Assembly: GCA_949293245.1 (NCBI GenBank)
Contig: CASFCS010000006.1
Location: forward strand, 1-59,246
Source: an uncultured bacterium
Lineage (GTDB): Bacteria > Bacillota > Clostridia > Oscillospirales > Oscillospiraceae
Reading direction: 5' to 3'
Length of the DNA stretch: 59,246 bases
Made by a program: the position numbers and the translations under genes. Position 1 is the first letter of the stretch. Each line of letters starts with the position of its first letter. The notes under the pieces are model-generated. The model was not told the origin of the DNA. It saw only the letters and a list, made by a program, of their open reading frames with translations, and ran no database searches. Of this stretch, positions 6,665-15,775 are shown piece after piece.

Positions 6665-8501
6665 TGCGGCACACCTCCATCCCTTTTTCCGCCAGGGTCA
6701 CCGGGTCGATGCCCCGCAGCTGCCGCAGCTGCGCCACCGACCCGTGGGTCACAAACCCGTCCCCCAGGTTGCACAGAGCCACCCGGACGCCGCCCAGCCC
6801 CAGAGCCATCAGCTCTGCGGCGATGCGCTGTCCCACGCAGCCCTGGTTGATACACTCCTCCGCCACCAGCAGCCGGCCCGTCCGGGCCACGGACTCCCGG
6901 ATGGCCGTCAGGTCCAGGGGCTCTATGGCGTTGAGCTTGATAAGCTCGCACGCCACGCCCCGCTCCGCCAGGAGACGGGCGGCCTCCTCCGCCACGCCAG
7001 TCATAATGCCGTAGGTGACCACGGTCAGGTCCCCGCCCCGGCGGAGGACCACCGCGTTCTCCCGACCACTGTACCCCGTGAAGCCGTTCTCGCCCCCCCG
7101 GGGGAAGCGCACCGCCACGGGGCCCTCAATGCGGTACACCGCGTCCCGCAGCATCTCCCGCAGCTCCGCAAAGCTGGCGGGGACCAGAATGCGCATGCCG
7201 GGCACCGTCTGCAAAAAGGCCACGTCAAAGGCCCCCTGGTGGGTCTCGCCGTCCTCCCCCACCAGGCCCGCCCGGTCCACCGCCAGCACCACATGGAGCC
7301 CCTGAAGGGCCACGTCGTGGAGGAGCATGTCATAGGCACGCTGCAGGAAGGTGGAGTATACCGCAAAAACCGGCACCATCCCCTGCTTGGCCATGCCCGC
7401 GGCCATGGCCACCGCGTGCTCCTCGGCAATGCCCACGTCAAAAAAGCGCCGGGGGAAGGTCCCGGCAAACTCGTCCAGGCCGGTGCCCGACTGCATGGCG
7501 GCGGTGATGGCGCACACCCGGCTGTCCTCCCGGGCAATGTCGCACAGAGCGTTGCCGAATACGGCGGAGAAGTTCTCTCCCCCCGGCTTGAGCGGCAGGC
7601 CCGTCTCCACAGCGAAGGGGGAGATGCCGTGGAATGTGTTGGGGTGCTCCTCGGCGGGAGGATAGCCCTTGCCCTTTACCGTCTTTACATGGAGGAGCAC
7701 CGGCTGGCGCAGCTCATCCCGGATGTATTGCAGCAGCCGGGTGAGCAGCTTCAGATCGTGTCCGTCCACCGGGCCCAGGTATACAAAGCCCATGTTTTCA
7801 AACATGCTGCAGGGCAGCAGGCTCTCCTTCACGGCCTTTTTAATGGAGTGGGTCACCTGGTAGACCTTCCGCCCCACGGGGCCGTGGCCGGTGAGGCGGC
7901 GGTAGGTCTTCTTGAGTCTGAGATACTGGGGCTTGAGGCGCTGGTGGGCCAGATAGCTGGCCACGCCCCCCACATTCTTGGTGATGGACATGCCGTTGTC
8001 GTTGAGGATCACCAGCAGGGGCTCCTTGCTCTGTCCCGCGTCGGACAACCCCTCATAGGCCAGGCCGCCGGTGAGGGCGCCGTCCCCGATGAGGGCCATC
8101 ACGTGGTAGTCCTCCCCCATGAGACTCCTGGCCCGGGCCATGCCCAGGGCCACCGACACGGAGTTGGAGGCGTGGCCCGCGATAAAGGCGTCCTGCTCAC
8201 TTTCCCTGGGCTTTGGGAAACCGGAGAGTCCATTCAGTTTACGAAGGGTGGACATGGCGTCCCCCCGACCGGTAAGGAGCTTGTGGGTGTAGCACTGGTG
8301 GCCCACGTCAAAGACCAGCCGGTCCCGCCTGGTGTCAAACACCCGGTGGATGGCTACGGTGAGCTCCACCGTGCCCAGGTTGGAGGCCAGGTGTCCCCCC
8401 GTCCGGGCCACGTTTTGGATCAGGTCCTGCCGGAGGCGGGCGCACAGCTCCTCCGCCTGGCTGTCAGTCAGGCTCTTCACATCGGGATAGTCTCCTGTCA
8501 C
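6657..8501 (-). CDS. dxs: 1-deoxy-D-xylulose-5-phosphate synthase
   Basis: The 614-aa thiamine-diphosphate enzyme joins pyruvate and glyceraldehyde 3-phosphate, the first step of the MEP isoprenoid pathway. Visible motifs are DVGHQCYTHKLLTGR, the TPP/Mg motif GDGALTGGLAYEGLSDAG, a pyrimidine-binding domain (EEHAVAMAAGMAKQG) and the transketolase C domain (LLVAEECINQGCVG). The GTG start at 8501 follows GGAGG with about 11 bases. It sits next to ispA, so precursor supply and prenyl chain synthesis are co-transcribed. Confidence 0.96.
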   Translation of the reverse strand: MTGDYPDVKSLTDSQAEELCARLRQDLIQNVARTGGHLASNLGTVELTVAIHRVFDTRRDRLVFDVGHQCYTHKLLTGRGDAMSTLRKLNGLSGFPKPRESEQDAFIAGHASNSVSVALGMARARSLMGEDYHVMALIGDGALTGGLAYEGLSDAGQSKEPLLVILNDNGMSITKNVGGVASYLAHQRLKPQYLRLKKTYRRLTGHGPVGRKVYQVTHSIKKAVKESLLPCSMFENMGFVYLGPVDGHDLKLLTRLLQYIRDELRQPVLLHVKTVKGKGYPPAEEHPNTFHGISPFAVETGLPLKPGGENFSAVFGNALCDIAREDSRVCAITAAMQSGTGLDEFAGTFPRRFFDVGIAEEHAVAMAAGMAKQGMVPVFAVYSTFLQRAYDMLLHDVALQGLHVVLAVDRAGLVGEDGETHQGAFDVAFLQTVPGMRILVPASFAELREMLRDAVYRIEGPVAVRFPRGGENGFTGYSGRENAVVLRRGGDLTVVTYGIMTGVAEEAARLLAERGVACELIKLNAIEPLDLTAIRESVARTGRLLVAEECINQGCVGQRIAAELMALGLGGVRVALCNLGDGFVTHGSVAQLRQLRGIDPVTLAEKGMEVCRSG

Positions 8502-8540
8502 GGCCGCACACCTCCTCTCCCGGTTGTACCACGTTTTTTC

Positions 8541-9419
8541 TTACATCTCTCTGCCGGACAGGTCCCAGGCCAGGCGGGTAAGGAACTCCCCCTCCTCAAA
8601 CGAGGCCAGGGCCTCCACTGCCTGCTCCGTCAGCCTGCGCACCAGCTCCCGGCAGCTGTCCAGCCCCTTCAGGCGGACAAAGGTGCTCTTCTCCCCCGCC
8701 CGGTCGGAGCCCACAGGCTTGCCCAGCAGGGCGTCCTCCCCCACCACGTCCAGGATGTCGTCCTGGATCTGGAAGGCAAGGCCGATCTTGTCGGCGTACC
8801 GGTCCAGGGCCTGGCGCTGCTCCTGGCTGGCGCCGGCGGCAATGGCCCCCAGCTCCACCGCCGCCCGGATGAGGGCCCCGGTCTTGAGAGAGTGGATCTC
8901 CTGGAGGTCGGGCAGCTTCAGATCGCACCCCTCCGCCGCCAGGTCCAGGGCCTGTCCCCCCACCATGCCCCCGGGGCCGGCGGCCCGGCTGAGGCAGAGC
9001 ACCCCCTCCGCCACCTGGGCGGGGCTGAGGGCGGCGGAGTCCCGCACCATCACCTCAAAGGCGGCGGTGAGAAGCCCGTCCCCCGCCAGCACGGCGGTGG
9101 CCTCTCCAAAGACCTTGTGATTGGTGGGCTTGCCCCGGCGCAAATCGTCGTCGTCCATGCAGGGCAGGTCGTCGTGGATGAGAGAGTAGGTATGTATCAT
9201 CTCCAGGGCGCAGGCAAACCCCATGGCGTCCTCCGGCCGGCCGCCGCACACCCGGCAGGCCTCCAGCACCAGCACGGGCCGGATGCGCTTGCCCCCCGCC
9301 AGCAGGCTGTACCGCATGGCGTCGTAGAGGGAGGCCCGCTCCGGCTCCTGGCGGAAACAGCCCCGCAGGGCCTGCTCCACCTGCTGGCGGTACTCCTGCA
9401 TCATCACAGTGGTATTCAT
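8541..9419 (-). CDS. ispA: Polyprenyl synthetase (farnesyl/geranylgeranyl diphosphate synthase)
   Basis: The 292-aa protein has both aspartate-rich motifs: DDLPCMD at residues 83-89 (first) and QIQDDILD (second), plus GGKRIRP. It condenses IPP with allylic diphosphates; the short-chain type is expected next to xseB and dxs. I place the start at the ATG in 9417-9419, which overlaps the xseB stop (ATGA), rather than an upstream extension that lies inside xseB. The exact product chain length cannot be read from the sequence. Confidence 0.93.
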   Translation of the reverse strand: MNTTVMMQEYRQQVEQALRGCFRQEPERASLYDAMRYSLLAGGKRIRPVLVLEACRVCGGRPEDAMGFACALEMIHTYSLIHDDLPCMDDDDLRRGKPTNHKVFGEATAVLAGDGLLTAAFEVMVRDSAALSPAQVAEGVLCLSRAAGPGGMVGGQALDLAAEGCDLKLPDLQEIHSLKTGALIRAAVELGAIAAGASQEQRQALDRYADKIGLAFQIQDDILDVVGEDALLGKPVGSDRAGEKSTFVRLKGLDSCRELVRRLTEQAVEALASFEEGEFLTRLAWDLSGREM

Positions 9420-9661
9420 GTGGTCCCCTCCGTTCCCTCGGGCACAAAGGGCACCTCCACAGCGGCGTCCCCCTGCCTTGTCAGCTTTGTCACCTTCTGC
9501 TCCGCCTTGTCCAGCATGGCGGAGCACTGGGCCGCCAGCTTGGCCCCCTCCTCAAAAAGGGCCATGGACTCGTCCAGAGGGGACTCCCCCGCCTCCAGCC
9601 GGCGGACGATCTCCTCCAGGCGGGCCATCGCCTGCTCAAAGGTCAGCTTTTTTTCGGCCAT
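9416..9661 (-). CDS. xseB: Exodeoxyribonuclease VII small subunit
   Basis: The 81-aa protein contains the conserved block LTFEQAMARLEEIVRRLEAGE and FEEGAKLAAQC. Several XseB chains bind one XseA to form the single-strand nuclease. It overlaps the 3' end of xseA by 26 bp and ispA by 4 bp, indicating translational coupling. Length is usual. Confidence 0.95.
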   Translation of the reverse strand: MAEKKLTFEQAMARLEEIVRRLEAGESPLDESMALFEEGAKLAAQCSAMLDKAEQKVTKLTRQGDAAVEVPFVPEGTEGTT

Positions 9662-10871
9662 GCTTCTTTCTCCTCTTTTCCACCACGCAGGCGAGGGTGC
9701 CGTCGCCCATGGTGACTGTAATGGGGTCCCCGGGGGACACCTGGTCCACCGAGACCACCGCCTGCTTGTCCCTGAGGACCATGGAATATCCCCGCCCCAG
9801 CACCTTCAGGGGGCTGAGAGCGTCCAGGGCGGCGGCCAGGGCCGCCATTTTCTCCTTCCGCTCCCACAGTCCCCCCCGGGCGGCAGCCGTCAGCCCCCGC
9901 TGGTGGTAGTCCAGCAGCATCCGCCGGTCCTGGATGGGGGCCATGGGGTCCACCAGCACCCGGCTCTCTCTCAGCCGCTTCACCTGGCGGCGCTCCCGCT
10001 CCAGGCGGCTCCGAAGAGCCTGGACCATCCGCCCCGAGAGGTTCGCCAGGGCGGCGCGCACCTCGACCTGGTCGGGCACCGCCAGCTCCGCCCCGTTGGA
10101 GGGGGTGGCGGCCCGCAGGTCCGCGGCGTAGTCGGCAATGGTCACATCGGGCTCGTGGCCCACGGCGGAGATCACCGGGATGGGGCAGTGGGCAATGGCC
10201 CGGGCCACCCCCTCCTCGTTGAAGGCCCACAGGTCCTCCATGGACCCGCCGCCCCGGCCGGTGATGATCAGGTCCCCGGCCCGGGTCCTGCCGGCCCAGC
10301 GGATGGCCCGGGCAATCTCCTCCCAGGCTCCCTCCCCCTGGACCCGCACAGGAATGAGCAGCACGCTGGCCATGGGCCACCGGGCCCCCAGCACCCGCAG
10401 CAGGTCCCGTACTGCCGCCCCGGCGGGAGAGGTCACCAGCACCACCCGGGTAGGGTAGGGCGGCAGGGGGCGCTTGCGGCCGGGGTCAAAGAGGCCCTCC
10501 CGCCCCAGGCGGTCCCGCAGCTGCTCAAAAGCCTGGTGGAGGGCTCCCACCCCGTCGGGCACCAGGTCCCGGCAATAGAGCTGGTACTGCCCGTCCCGTG
10601 GAAAGACGGTCACCCGGCCCAGGGCCACCACCTTCATGCCGTTCTGGGGGCGAAAGCGCAGCCTGGCCCCGTCGGAGCGGAACATGACGCAGCGGATGGC
10701 GCCGCTCTCGTCCTTCAGGGAAAAATAATGGTGGCCCGAGGGGTAGAGCTTGTAGTTGGAAATCTCCCCCCGCACCGCCAAGGCAGCCAGCAGAGCGTCA
10801 TGGTCCATCAGTCCTTTGATGTACTGGTTGACGTCCGCAACATTGTAAACTTGAATATTATTGAGGTTCAC
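9636..10871 (-). CDS. xseA: Exodeoxyribonuclease VII large subunit
   Basis: The 411-aa protein has an N-terminal OB-fold (GEISNYKLYPSGHHYFSLKD) and the nuclease domain with GRGGGSMEDLWAFNEE and SAVGHEPDVTIADYAADLRA. It degrades single-stranded DNA into oligonucleotides. The GTG start (10871) follows GAGGAG and overlaps the upstream M22 gene by 14 bp. The coiled-coil C-terminus recruits XseB, encoded next. Confidence 0.95.
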   Translation of the reverse strand: MNLNNIQVYNVADVNQYIKGLMDHDALLAALAVRGEISNYKLYPSGHHYFSLKDESGAIRCVMFRSDGARLRFRPQNGMKVVALGRVTVFPRDGQYQLYCRDLVPDGVGALHQAFEQLRDRLGREGLFDPGRKRPLPPYPTRVVLVTSPAGAAVRDLLRVLGARWPMASVLLIPVRVQGEGAWEEIARAIRWAGRTRAGDLIITGRGGGSMEDLWAFNEEGVARAIAHCPIPVISAVGHEPDVTIADYAADLRAATPSNGAELAVPDQVEVRAALANLSGRMVQALRSRLERERRQVKRLRESRVLVDPMAPIQDRRMLLDYHQRGLTAAARGGLWERKEKMAALAAALDALSPLKVLGRGYSMVLRDKQAVVSVDQVSPGDPITVTMGDGTLACVVEKRRKKHGRKKADL

Positions 10872-11814
10872 GTTGCTCCTCCCGTTCCAGTCCCCGCCGG
10901 GTGAGCACCGCCACGCCCATGGCGTTGTCTGCGGCGTACCGGGGCGGGGCGAAAAGGGCGCCGCACGCCCGCTCCATAGCCTCCCGCAGCTGCCGGTTGG
11001 AGGCCACCCCGCCGGAGCACAGCACCGGAAGGCCGGGATAGCGCGTCAGGGCTTCCTGGGTGGCCCGGAGGACCACCCGGATCACCGTGTCCAGGGTGAA
11101 GCGAGCTACCTCCGCCGGAGGAACCCCCTCCTCCGCCAGGGCCTTCACCTTGTTCTCCATGCCGGACAGGGAGAAGGTGAGCCCCGCAAGTTTTACGGAA
11201 AAGGGCCGGCAGGTCCCGGTCCCCTGGGGATAGAGCCGGTCCAGGGCCTTGCCCGCAGGAAAGGCCAGGCCCAGCAGCACCCCGGTCCGGTCGATGAGCT
11301 GGCCGGCGGAGATGTCGCTGGTGCCGCCGATCTTCTCGGCGTGGACGGTGTGGCCCTGAGGGGTCACATGGAGCAGCTCCGTGGTGCCCCCCGACAGGTG
11401 CCAGGCCAGAAAGGGCCTGTCCAGCAGCTCCTCATGGCCGGCCCCCCAGGCCGCCGCCGCCAGGTGCCCCTGCTGGTGGGCGCAGGGGAAAAAGGGCACA
11501 CCCAGGGCGGCCGCCAGGCTCTCCCCCTGACTCTTCCCCACCAGGAAGCAGGGCATATAGGAGTCCTCCTGATCCCGGGGACGGACGCTGGCCCCCACTG
11601 CGGCGATGGGGCCAAAGGGGGTCTCCGCCGCCAGGTCAGCCATGAGGGCAGGGAGGCGGCGCACATGCTGGAACACCGCGTCGCTCTGCCGCAATCCCAG
11701 CGTCCCCCGGGGCACGTCCAGCAGCCGCTCCCGGCTGCGGCCCTTCGCCCCGTCCACCAGGGCCACAGAGGTGGTGTAATTGCTGGTGTCCAGCCCCAGG
11801 CAAAGGCCACTCAT
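10858..11814 (-). CDS. TsaD-like peptidase M22 family protein (second-type paralogue)
   Basis: The 318-aa ASKHA-fold protein starts SGLCLGLDTSNYTTSVALVD, like TsaD, and has a degenerate metal motif (His113 and His117 in CAHQQGHLAAA). Genuine TsaD makes t6A37 in tRNA with TsaB/E, but this shorter family, found between nusB and xseA in clostridia, is a separate paralogue of unknown function. The ATG overlaps the nusB stop. A fuller TsaD is expected elsewhere in the genome and is not in the window. Confidence 0.8.
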   Translation of the reverse strand: MSGLCLGLDTSNYTTSVALVDGAKGRSRERLLDVPRGTLGLRQSDAVFQHVRRLPALMADLAAETPFGPIAAVGASVRPRDQEDSYMPCFLVGKSQGESLAAALGVPFFPCAHQQGHLAAAAWGAGHEELLDRPFLAWHLSGGTTELLHVTPQGHTVHAEKIGGTSDISAGQLIDRTGVLLGLAFPAGKALDRLYPQGTGTCRPFSVKLAGLTFSLSGMENKVKALAEEGVPPAEVARFTLDTVIRVVLRATQEALTRYPGLPVLCSGGVASNRQLREAMERACGALFAPPRYAADNAMGVAVLTRRGLEREEQREPQ

Positions 11815-12323
11815 TCCCGGGGCTCCTCCCCGGCGGTGTCCTCCGGCGGGGCCGTCTCAGACTGGGCGGCCTCCTCCTGGGGCAGCTCACCCCGGACAAA
11901 GGAGCCCAGAATGCCGTTGATAAACCGCACGGTCTCCTCCGCGCCGTACTTTTTGGCGATCTCCACCGCCTCGTTGATGGCCACCCGGGTGGGGATGTCG
12001 GGCATGTACAAAATCTCATACATGGTCACCCGCATGATGGCGGCGGCCACCCGGTCGATGCGCTTGAACTTCCAGCCCACTGCATATTTTTCAATGTAGC
12101 GGTCCAGCTCCACGCCCCGGTCAAAGACCCCCCGCACCAGGTCGGATATGTAGTTGTACTGCTTGGCGTTGGGGAACTCGGCGTACAGCTCCTCCTCCTC
12201 CCCCAGCAGCGCAAAGGCCTCCCGGGTGAGGGCCCGGTCCAGCAATTCCTGGGCGGTATCCCCGGAAAAGCCCAATTCAAACACAAAATGTACGGCGATC
12301 TCTCTGGCGTTGCTTCTCGTCAT
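11811..12323 (-). CDS. nusB: Transcription antitermination factor NusB
   Basis: The 170-aa protein has the NusB fold with N-terminal TRSNAREIAVHFVFEL and the conserved AINEAVEIAKKYGAEETVRFINGIL near the C-terminus. With NusE (S10) it binds boxA RNA in rRNA leaders and prevents premature termination. I start at the ATG 12323, eight bases after GGAGG; the longer frame has no ribosome site. A tail of about 25 acidic/alanine-proline residues follows the conserved domain. It is the promoter-proximal gene of the long operon. Confidence 0.94.
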   Translation of the reverse strand: MTRSNAREIAVHFVFELGFSGDTAQELLDRALTREAFALLGEEEELYAEFPNAKQYNYISDLVRGVFDRGVELDRYIEKYAVGWKFKRIDRVAAAIMRVTMYEILYMPDIPTRVAINEAVEIAKKYGAEETVRFINGILGSFVRGELPQEEAAQSETAPPEDTAGEEPRE

Positions 12324-12504
12324 AACAGTTCCTCCACACCCCACGGTGGTTACTTTTTCATCTGAACACCGGCGTATCCTCCCCCTGGGCAAACACATCT
12401 CCAGGCGGCAGAGCTCTCTCCTCTCCCACGCGCTCTATTCAGCAACCACTATTATATACAGTTCCTCTGCAAAAATAAACCCTTTCTTTCCGCCTGTCCG
12501 GAGG
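12324..12504. other. Leader region upstream of nusB
   Basis: No gene is seen. The stretch carries the candidate nusB-operon promoter, and the operon's 5' leader of about 120 nt. Confidence 0.5.
12451..12479 (-). promoter_or_regulatory. Candidate promoter of the nusB-recN operon
   Basis: TATAAT reads on the minus strand at 12451-12456; the -35 at 17-bp spacing (TTTATT) is weak. It is the only clear -10 upstream of nusB. Confidence 0.45.
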
Positions 12505-12540
12505 CAAAACGATACCGGACGGAATGCTCCGCCCGGTACC
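12505..12540 (-). terminator. Terminator after the Asp23/Gls24 gene
   Basis: GATACCGGACGGA pairs with TCCGCCCGGTACC (two mismatches) around ATGC; on the minus strand GTTTTG follows. It separates the Asp23 gene from nusB. Confidence 0.65.
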
Positions 12541-12558
12541 CTCTTCGCGCTGTCTTGT

Positions 12559-12939
12559 TTATACCTTGTTCTGATGCTGGAAGGTGACCCCCGCCACGTT
12601 GATGTTCACGGCGGACACGGTCAGCCCGCTGGTGTTTTCAATGGCGCTCATCACGGCCTCCTGCACATTCCTGGCCACCTCGGGCACCACGGAGCCATAC
12701 TGGACCAGGATGGCCACGTCCACCTTCACCTTGCCCTCCTCCACATGGAGGCGCACCCCCCGGGAGAGGACCTTGCGGCCCACAAGCTCTGCCAGATCGC
12801 TTCCCAGACCGGAGGCCAGGGCGCTGACCCCCTCCACCTCGATGGCGGCAGCGGCAGCAATGACGGCCAGCACTTCCTCGGCAATATTGATGTCGCCCAT
12901 CTCGTCGGGGCGGGAGACGTACTCTCTGCCTTCACCCAT
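12559..12939 (-). CDS. Asp23/Gls24 family envelope stress protein
   Basis: The 126-aa protein matches the Asp23/Gls24 (YqhY-like) family: GDINIAEEVLAVIAAAAAIEVEGV followed by the DVAILVQYGSVVPEVARNVQ block. Members of this family next to nusB and the accBC genes in Firmicutes have been linked to membrane/lipid homeostasis; the biochemical role is unclear. The ATG follows AGGAG. It lies between spoIIIAH and nusB with its own terminator. Confidence 0.87.
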   Translation of the reverse strand: MGEGREYVSRPDEMGDINIAEEVLAVIAAAAAIEVEGVSALASGLGSDLAELVGRKVLSRGVRLHVEEGKVKVDVAILVQYGSVVPEVARNVQEAVMSAIENTSGLTVSAVNINVAGVTFQHQNKV

Positions 12940-13011
12940 GGTGGCTCACTCCTTTTTTGTGATACAACGTTATTGTACCACCGATGGGCCCCAATTACAA
13001 TCCTATTTTTC

Positions 13012-13602
13012 TCAGGGCATGGTCTCCACAATGGTGACCTGGTCCGCCGTCATCCCGGTCTGCTCCATCACAATCTCCAGGATGCGGGCAGTGTCCGCCT
13101 CGGTCAGTCCCGCCTCAGTCTGGGGCACCACCACGCTGATGCTGTTGTCCGCCAGGAAGCACACGCAGTCGCTGTATCCCTTGGAGATGATCAGGTTTTC
13201 CATCTGGGCCTCGGAGACTGTATAGGTAGCCAGGGTCTGAATGCTCTCGTTGGCGTTGTCAATGACCTCCTGGGCAGCGGAGGTGTCTGCCGCGGCCTCC
13301 TGCAGCAGCTCCAGGGCGTTGTCCCGGGCCTGCTGGCGGTTGAGGCGGGCGGTGTCGAAGTACCCCGTCTGGCCGCTGGCAGAGCCGCCGGAGCTGCTGT
13401 CGGAGCCGTCGGCGCTGGGGCTCTCCTGGGCGTCCCCCTGGCCGCTGACCAGGGCGGCCTCCCCCAGAAGCTTGCCCGAGGCCGCCGCGTCGGCGTCCCC
13501 GGAGACCACCTCATTCTGGGCGTAGTGCCAGTTGAGGTAGACCGCCACTCCCACAAACAGGGCGATGGCCACCACCACCAAATTCCGTTTCCACAGCTTC
13601 AT
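13012..13602 (-). CDS. spoIIIAH: Stage III sporulation protein AH
   Basis: The 196-aa protein has one N-terminal membrane helix (VVVAIALFVGVAVYLNWHYA), a Ser/Gly/Asp-rich linker and a C-terminal EscJ/YscJ-like ring-building domain (YFDTARLNRQQARDNALELL). SpoIIIAH in the mother-cell membrane binds forespore SpoIIQ to form the zipper/channel across the intermembrane space. It is the last gene of the spoIIIA operon, 36 bp after spoIIIAG. Confidence 0.93.
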   Translation of the reverse strand: MKLWKRNLVVVAIALFVGVAVYLNWHYAQNEVVSGDADAAASGKLLGEAALVSGQGDAQESPSADGSDSSSGGSASGQTGYFDTARLNRQQARDNALELLQEAAADTSAAQEVIDNANESIQTLATYTVSEAQMENLIISKGYSDCVCFLADNSISVVVPQTEAGLTEADTARILEIVMEQTGMTADQVTIVETMP

Positions 13603-13638
13603 TACCCATCCATCCTTTCCATAAATTCAACAGAAAAT

Positions 13639-14169
13639 TCATGTATTGCCCTTGCAAACTGTGATCTTGTCGCTGCCCAGCCCGGTGACGGCGGACACCG
13701 CCCGGGTGAGGGTGAGGCACACGGCGGGGTCCCCGCCCCCGGGGCACACCACCACCGCCCCCTGGAACGTGGGGGCCACGCTCTGTACCGTGACGGTCCG
13801 CTCCCCGCTGTCATCCGAGAGGACCAGAGTGGTCCGCTCCTCCTCCCGGCCGTCCTCATCCTGCCGGAGGGTGGTGTCCCGGGCCAGCAGGCGCTGGCTG
13901 CCGGCGGACACCGTGAGCATGACGGTGACCTTCCCCGCCCCCTCCACCTGGGAGAGGGTGGCCTCCAGCCGCTGCTCCATCTCCTCGGCGGAGAAGGTCT
14001 CCTCCCAGCTCTCCTCCTGGACCGCGGAGGCGGTCTGGCTCTTTTTCTCCCCGCCGGTGGGAAGGAGGAGAAGCACCACCCCCACCGCCGCCACCAGCAA
14101 AGCATAGCGGTACTGCTTCAGCCCGCCCAGCTTCTCCCTGAGCCTCTCCAGCACATCCTTGCCGCTCAT
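13639..14169 (-). CDS. spoIIIAG: Stage III sporulation protein AG
   Basis: The 176-aa protein has one membrane helix near the N-terminus (ALLVAAVGVVLLLLP) and an extracytoplasmic domain with GAGKVTVMLTVSAGSQ and a conserved VCPGGGDPAVCLTLTRAV. SpoIIIAG forms the large ring of the feeding-tube channel in the mother-cell membrane. The ATG overlaps the spoIIIAF stop. Confidence 0.92.
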   Translation of the reverse strand: MSGKDVLERLREKLGGLKQYRYALLVAAVGVVLLLLPTGGEKKSQTASAVQEESWEETFSAEEMEQRLEATLSQVEGAGKVTVMLTVSAGSQRLLARDTTLRQDEDGREEERTTLVLSDDSGERTVTVQSVAPTFQGAVVVCPGGGDPAVCLTLTRAVSAVTGLGSDKITVCKGNT

Positions 14170-14657
14170 TCCTCCGCCGTCCTTTCAAACTGCTGTTTCT
14201 CCCGGCTGATGGCCAGGTCCCGCTCCATCATCTCCGCCAGGGCCTCCTGCTGCTCCCCGGTCCACTTCCCTACAAGGCGGGCCTGGCTGGGGTAGAAGTT
14301 CCCCTCCTCGTCCCCGTCGCAGATCACCTCCACCCGGCAGTCCGCCCCCAGCTCATTCGCCTTGTCCGCAATATATGCCGCCGTCTCGGACTCTATGATT
14401 GCTTTCGTCAGGGCCCTGTTCTCCAGCTCCAGGGCCTCGCTGTACCCCCCGGCCTGGGCGTGGTATTCCGCCAGGGCCAGGGACATGTCCCCCTCCTCCA
14501 GGGTGAGCACCGGCTTGGCCACCGCCAGCAGGAGGAGCACTCCCCCCACCAGGCGCACCACACGCTTCACGCTGCCGTCGGGGGAGAGCTCCTCCGCCAG
14601 GGCCGCCAGAATGGCCGCCCCCACGATGCCCAGGAGCCAGGCGCGGATAAACTCCAT
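14166..14657 (-). CDS. spoIIIAF: Stage III sporulation protein AF
   Basis: The 163-aa protein has two N-terminal membrane helices (WLLGIVGAAILAALAEEL and VVRLVGGVLLLLAVAKPVL) and a soluble C-terminal ring-like domain. It belongs to the SpoIIIA channel complex. I start at the ATG 14657, overlapping the spoIIIAE stop (ATGA), since the upstream extension lies wholly inside spoIIIAE. Confidence 0.92.
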   Translation of the reverse strand: MEFIRAWLLGIVGAAILAALAEELSPDGSVKRVVRLVGGVLLLLAVAKPVLTLEEGDMSLALAEYHAQAGGYSEALELENRALTKAIIESETAAYIADKANELGADCRVEVICDGDEEGNFYPSQARLVGKWTGEQQEALAEMMERDLAISREKQQFERTAEE

Positions 14658-15757
14658 CACAGCACGCTCACCGACACCGACGACACCAGGGAGATGAGCA
14701 GCAGCAGGGCGCAGGCCCCCGTCATCCCCAGGATGAGCCCGAAGCCTGTCCCCATGCACTCAATGAGCCCCGCCAGGGGCCCGTCAGCCACAGTGGCGGC
14801 CAGGGCAGCGGTGATCTTATACACCAGATAGTGGATGCCCAGCTGGAGAAAGGGCACCAGGCAAATCCCCAGAATGACCAGCATGCCAAACACCCCCACA
14901 GTATTCTTCAGAATGGACGCCCCGGCCAGCACGGTCTCCGCCGCGTCGGACAGGATGCCCCCCACCACCGGCACCGCGCTGGACACGGCAAACTTGGTGG
15001 CCTTCACGGCCACGGCGTCCCCCGTGCCCGCCACCACGCCGGAGATGGTGAGGTAGGTCACAAAAACCAGCAGTACCGTGGTGAGCACCGAGGTGATGGC
15101 CCACTTCAGGGTACCCGCCAGCCGCCGCAGCCCCTGGCTGTTCAGGGCGGCCCCTGCCGCCCCGGCGGCCAGATACACGCAGGTGAGGGGAATGAGAAGG
15201 TCGTTGATGAGGTGAAGCAGGAGCTGGGAGAACAAAATGGCCGCCATCTGCCGCACCGCCGCTCCGGTGATGGAGCCTGAAGCCGCGGTGATGGCCGCCA
15301 CCGCCGGGAGGAGAAGGTCGGAGAAGGTCTCCATGGCCCCGATTGCCTCCAGCCCCAGGCCCATCAGGGCGTTCACATTGCCCACCGCCAAAGCGGTGAT
15401 GGCCAGGGTGCCCGCCAGGGTCACCGGGTCCACTCCCTTGGGGGCACCCGGACGCATGGCCCCCGCCACGCCGCACAGCACTACAATGACCAGCAGCACC
15501 ACAGCGCTGGACACGGCGCTGCGGAGGATACCCCCCGCCTCCTCCTTCCCCTGGTCCACCAGATCCTGCAGGCCCCCCTCCCAGTCCGCCCCCTCGCTCC
15601 AGTCGATCTGAGCGCCGTACTCCTCCCCCATCTCCTCCAGCTCCTCCAAATCCAGGGCACCGGCCTGCTCCCCCGCCACCTCCTGGGGAGAGGCCCCCCG
15701 GGCGGGAATGACCAGAGCGGCCAGGAGGAGCACCATCACCACCGCCCACCGCCTCAT
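14657..15757 (-). CDS. spoIIIAE: Stage III sporulation protein AE
   Basis: The 366-aa protein has a cleavable-looking signal sequence (VMVLLLAALVIPARG), a charged luminal region and about seven to eight membrane segments in the remainder (for example SAVVLLVIVVLCGVAGA and GVFGMLVILGICLVPFLQLG). It is the multi-spanning membrane core of the SpoIIIA apparatus. It follows spoIIIAD by 18 bp and is coupled to spoIIIAF. Confidence 0.94.
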   Translation of the reverse strand: MRRWAVVMVLLLAALVIPARGASPQEVAGEQAGALDLEELEEMGEEYGAQIDWSEGADWEGGLQDLVDQGKEEAGGILRSAVSSAVVLLVIVVLCGVAGAMRPGAPKGVDPVTLAGTLAITALAVGNVNALMGLGLEAIGAMETFSDLLLPAVAAITAASGSITGAAVRQMAAILFSQLLLHLINDLLIPLTCVYLAAGAAGAALNSQGLRRLAGTLKWAITSVLTTVLLVFVTYLTISGVVAGTGDAVAVKATKFAVSSAVPVVGGILSDAAETVLAGASILKNTVGVFGMLVILGICLVPFLQLGIHYLVYKITAALAATVADGPLAGLIECMGTGFGLILGMTGACALLLLISLVSSVSVSVL

Positions 15758-15775
15758 TTTCCCATCCTCCTCACA

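Noticed and set aside
6585..10904. Very long plus-strand open frame (over 1400 codons)
   Set aside because: It is antisense to tlyA, dxs, ispA, xseB and xseA, which have clear motifs and ribosome sites. The frame is open only because of high GC, and its protein is rich in His, Pro and Gly with no family.
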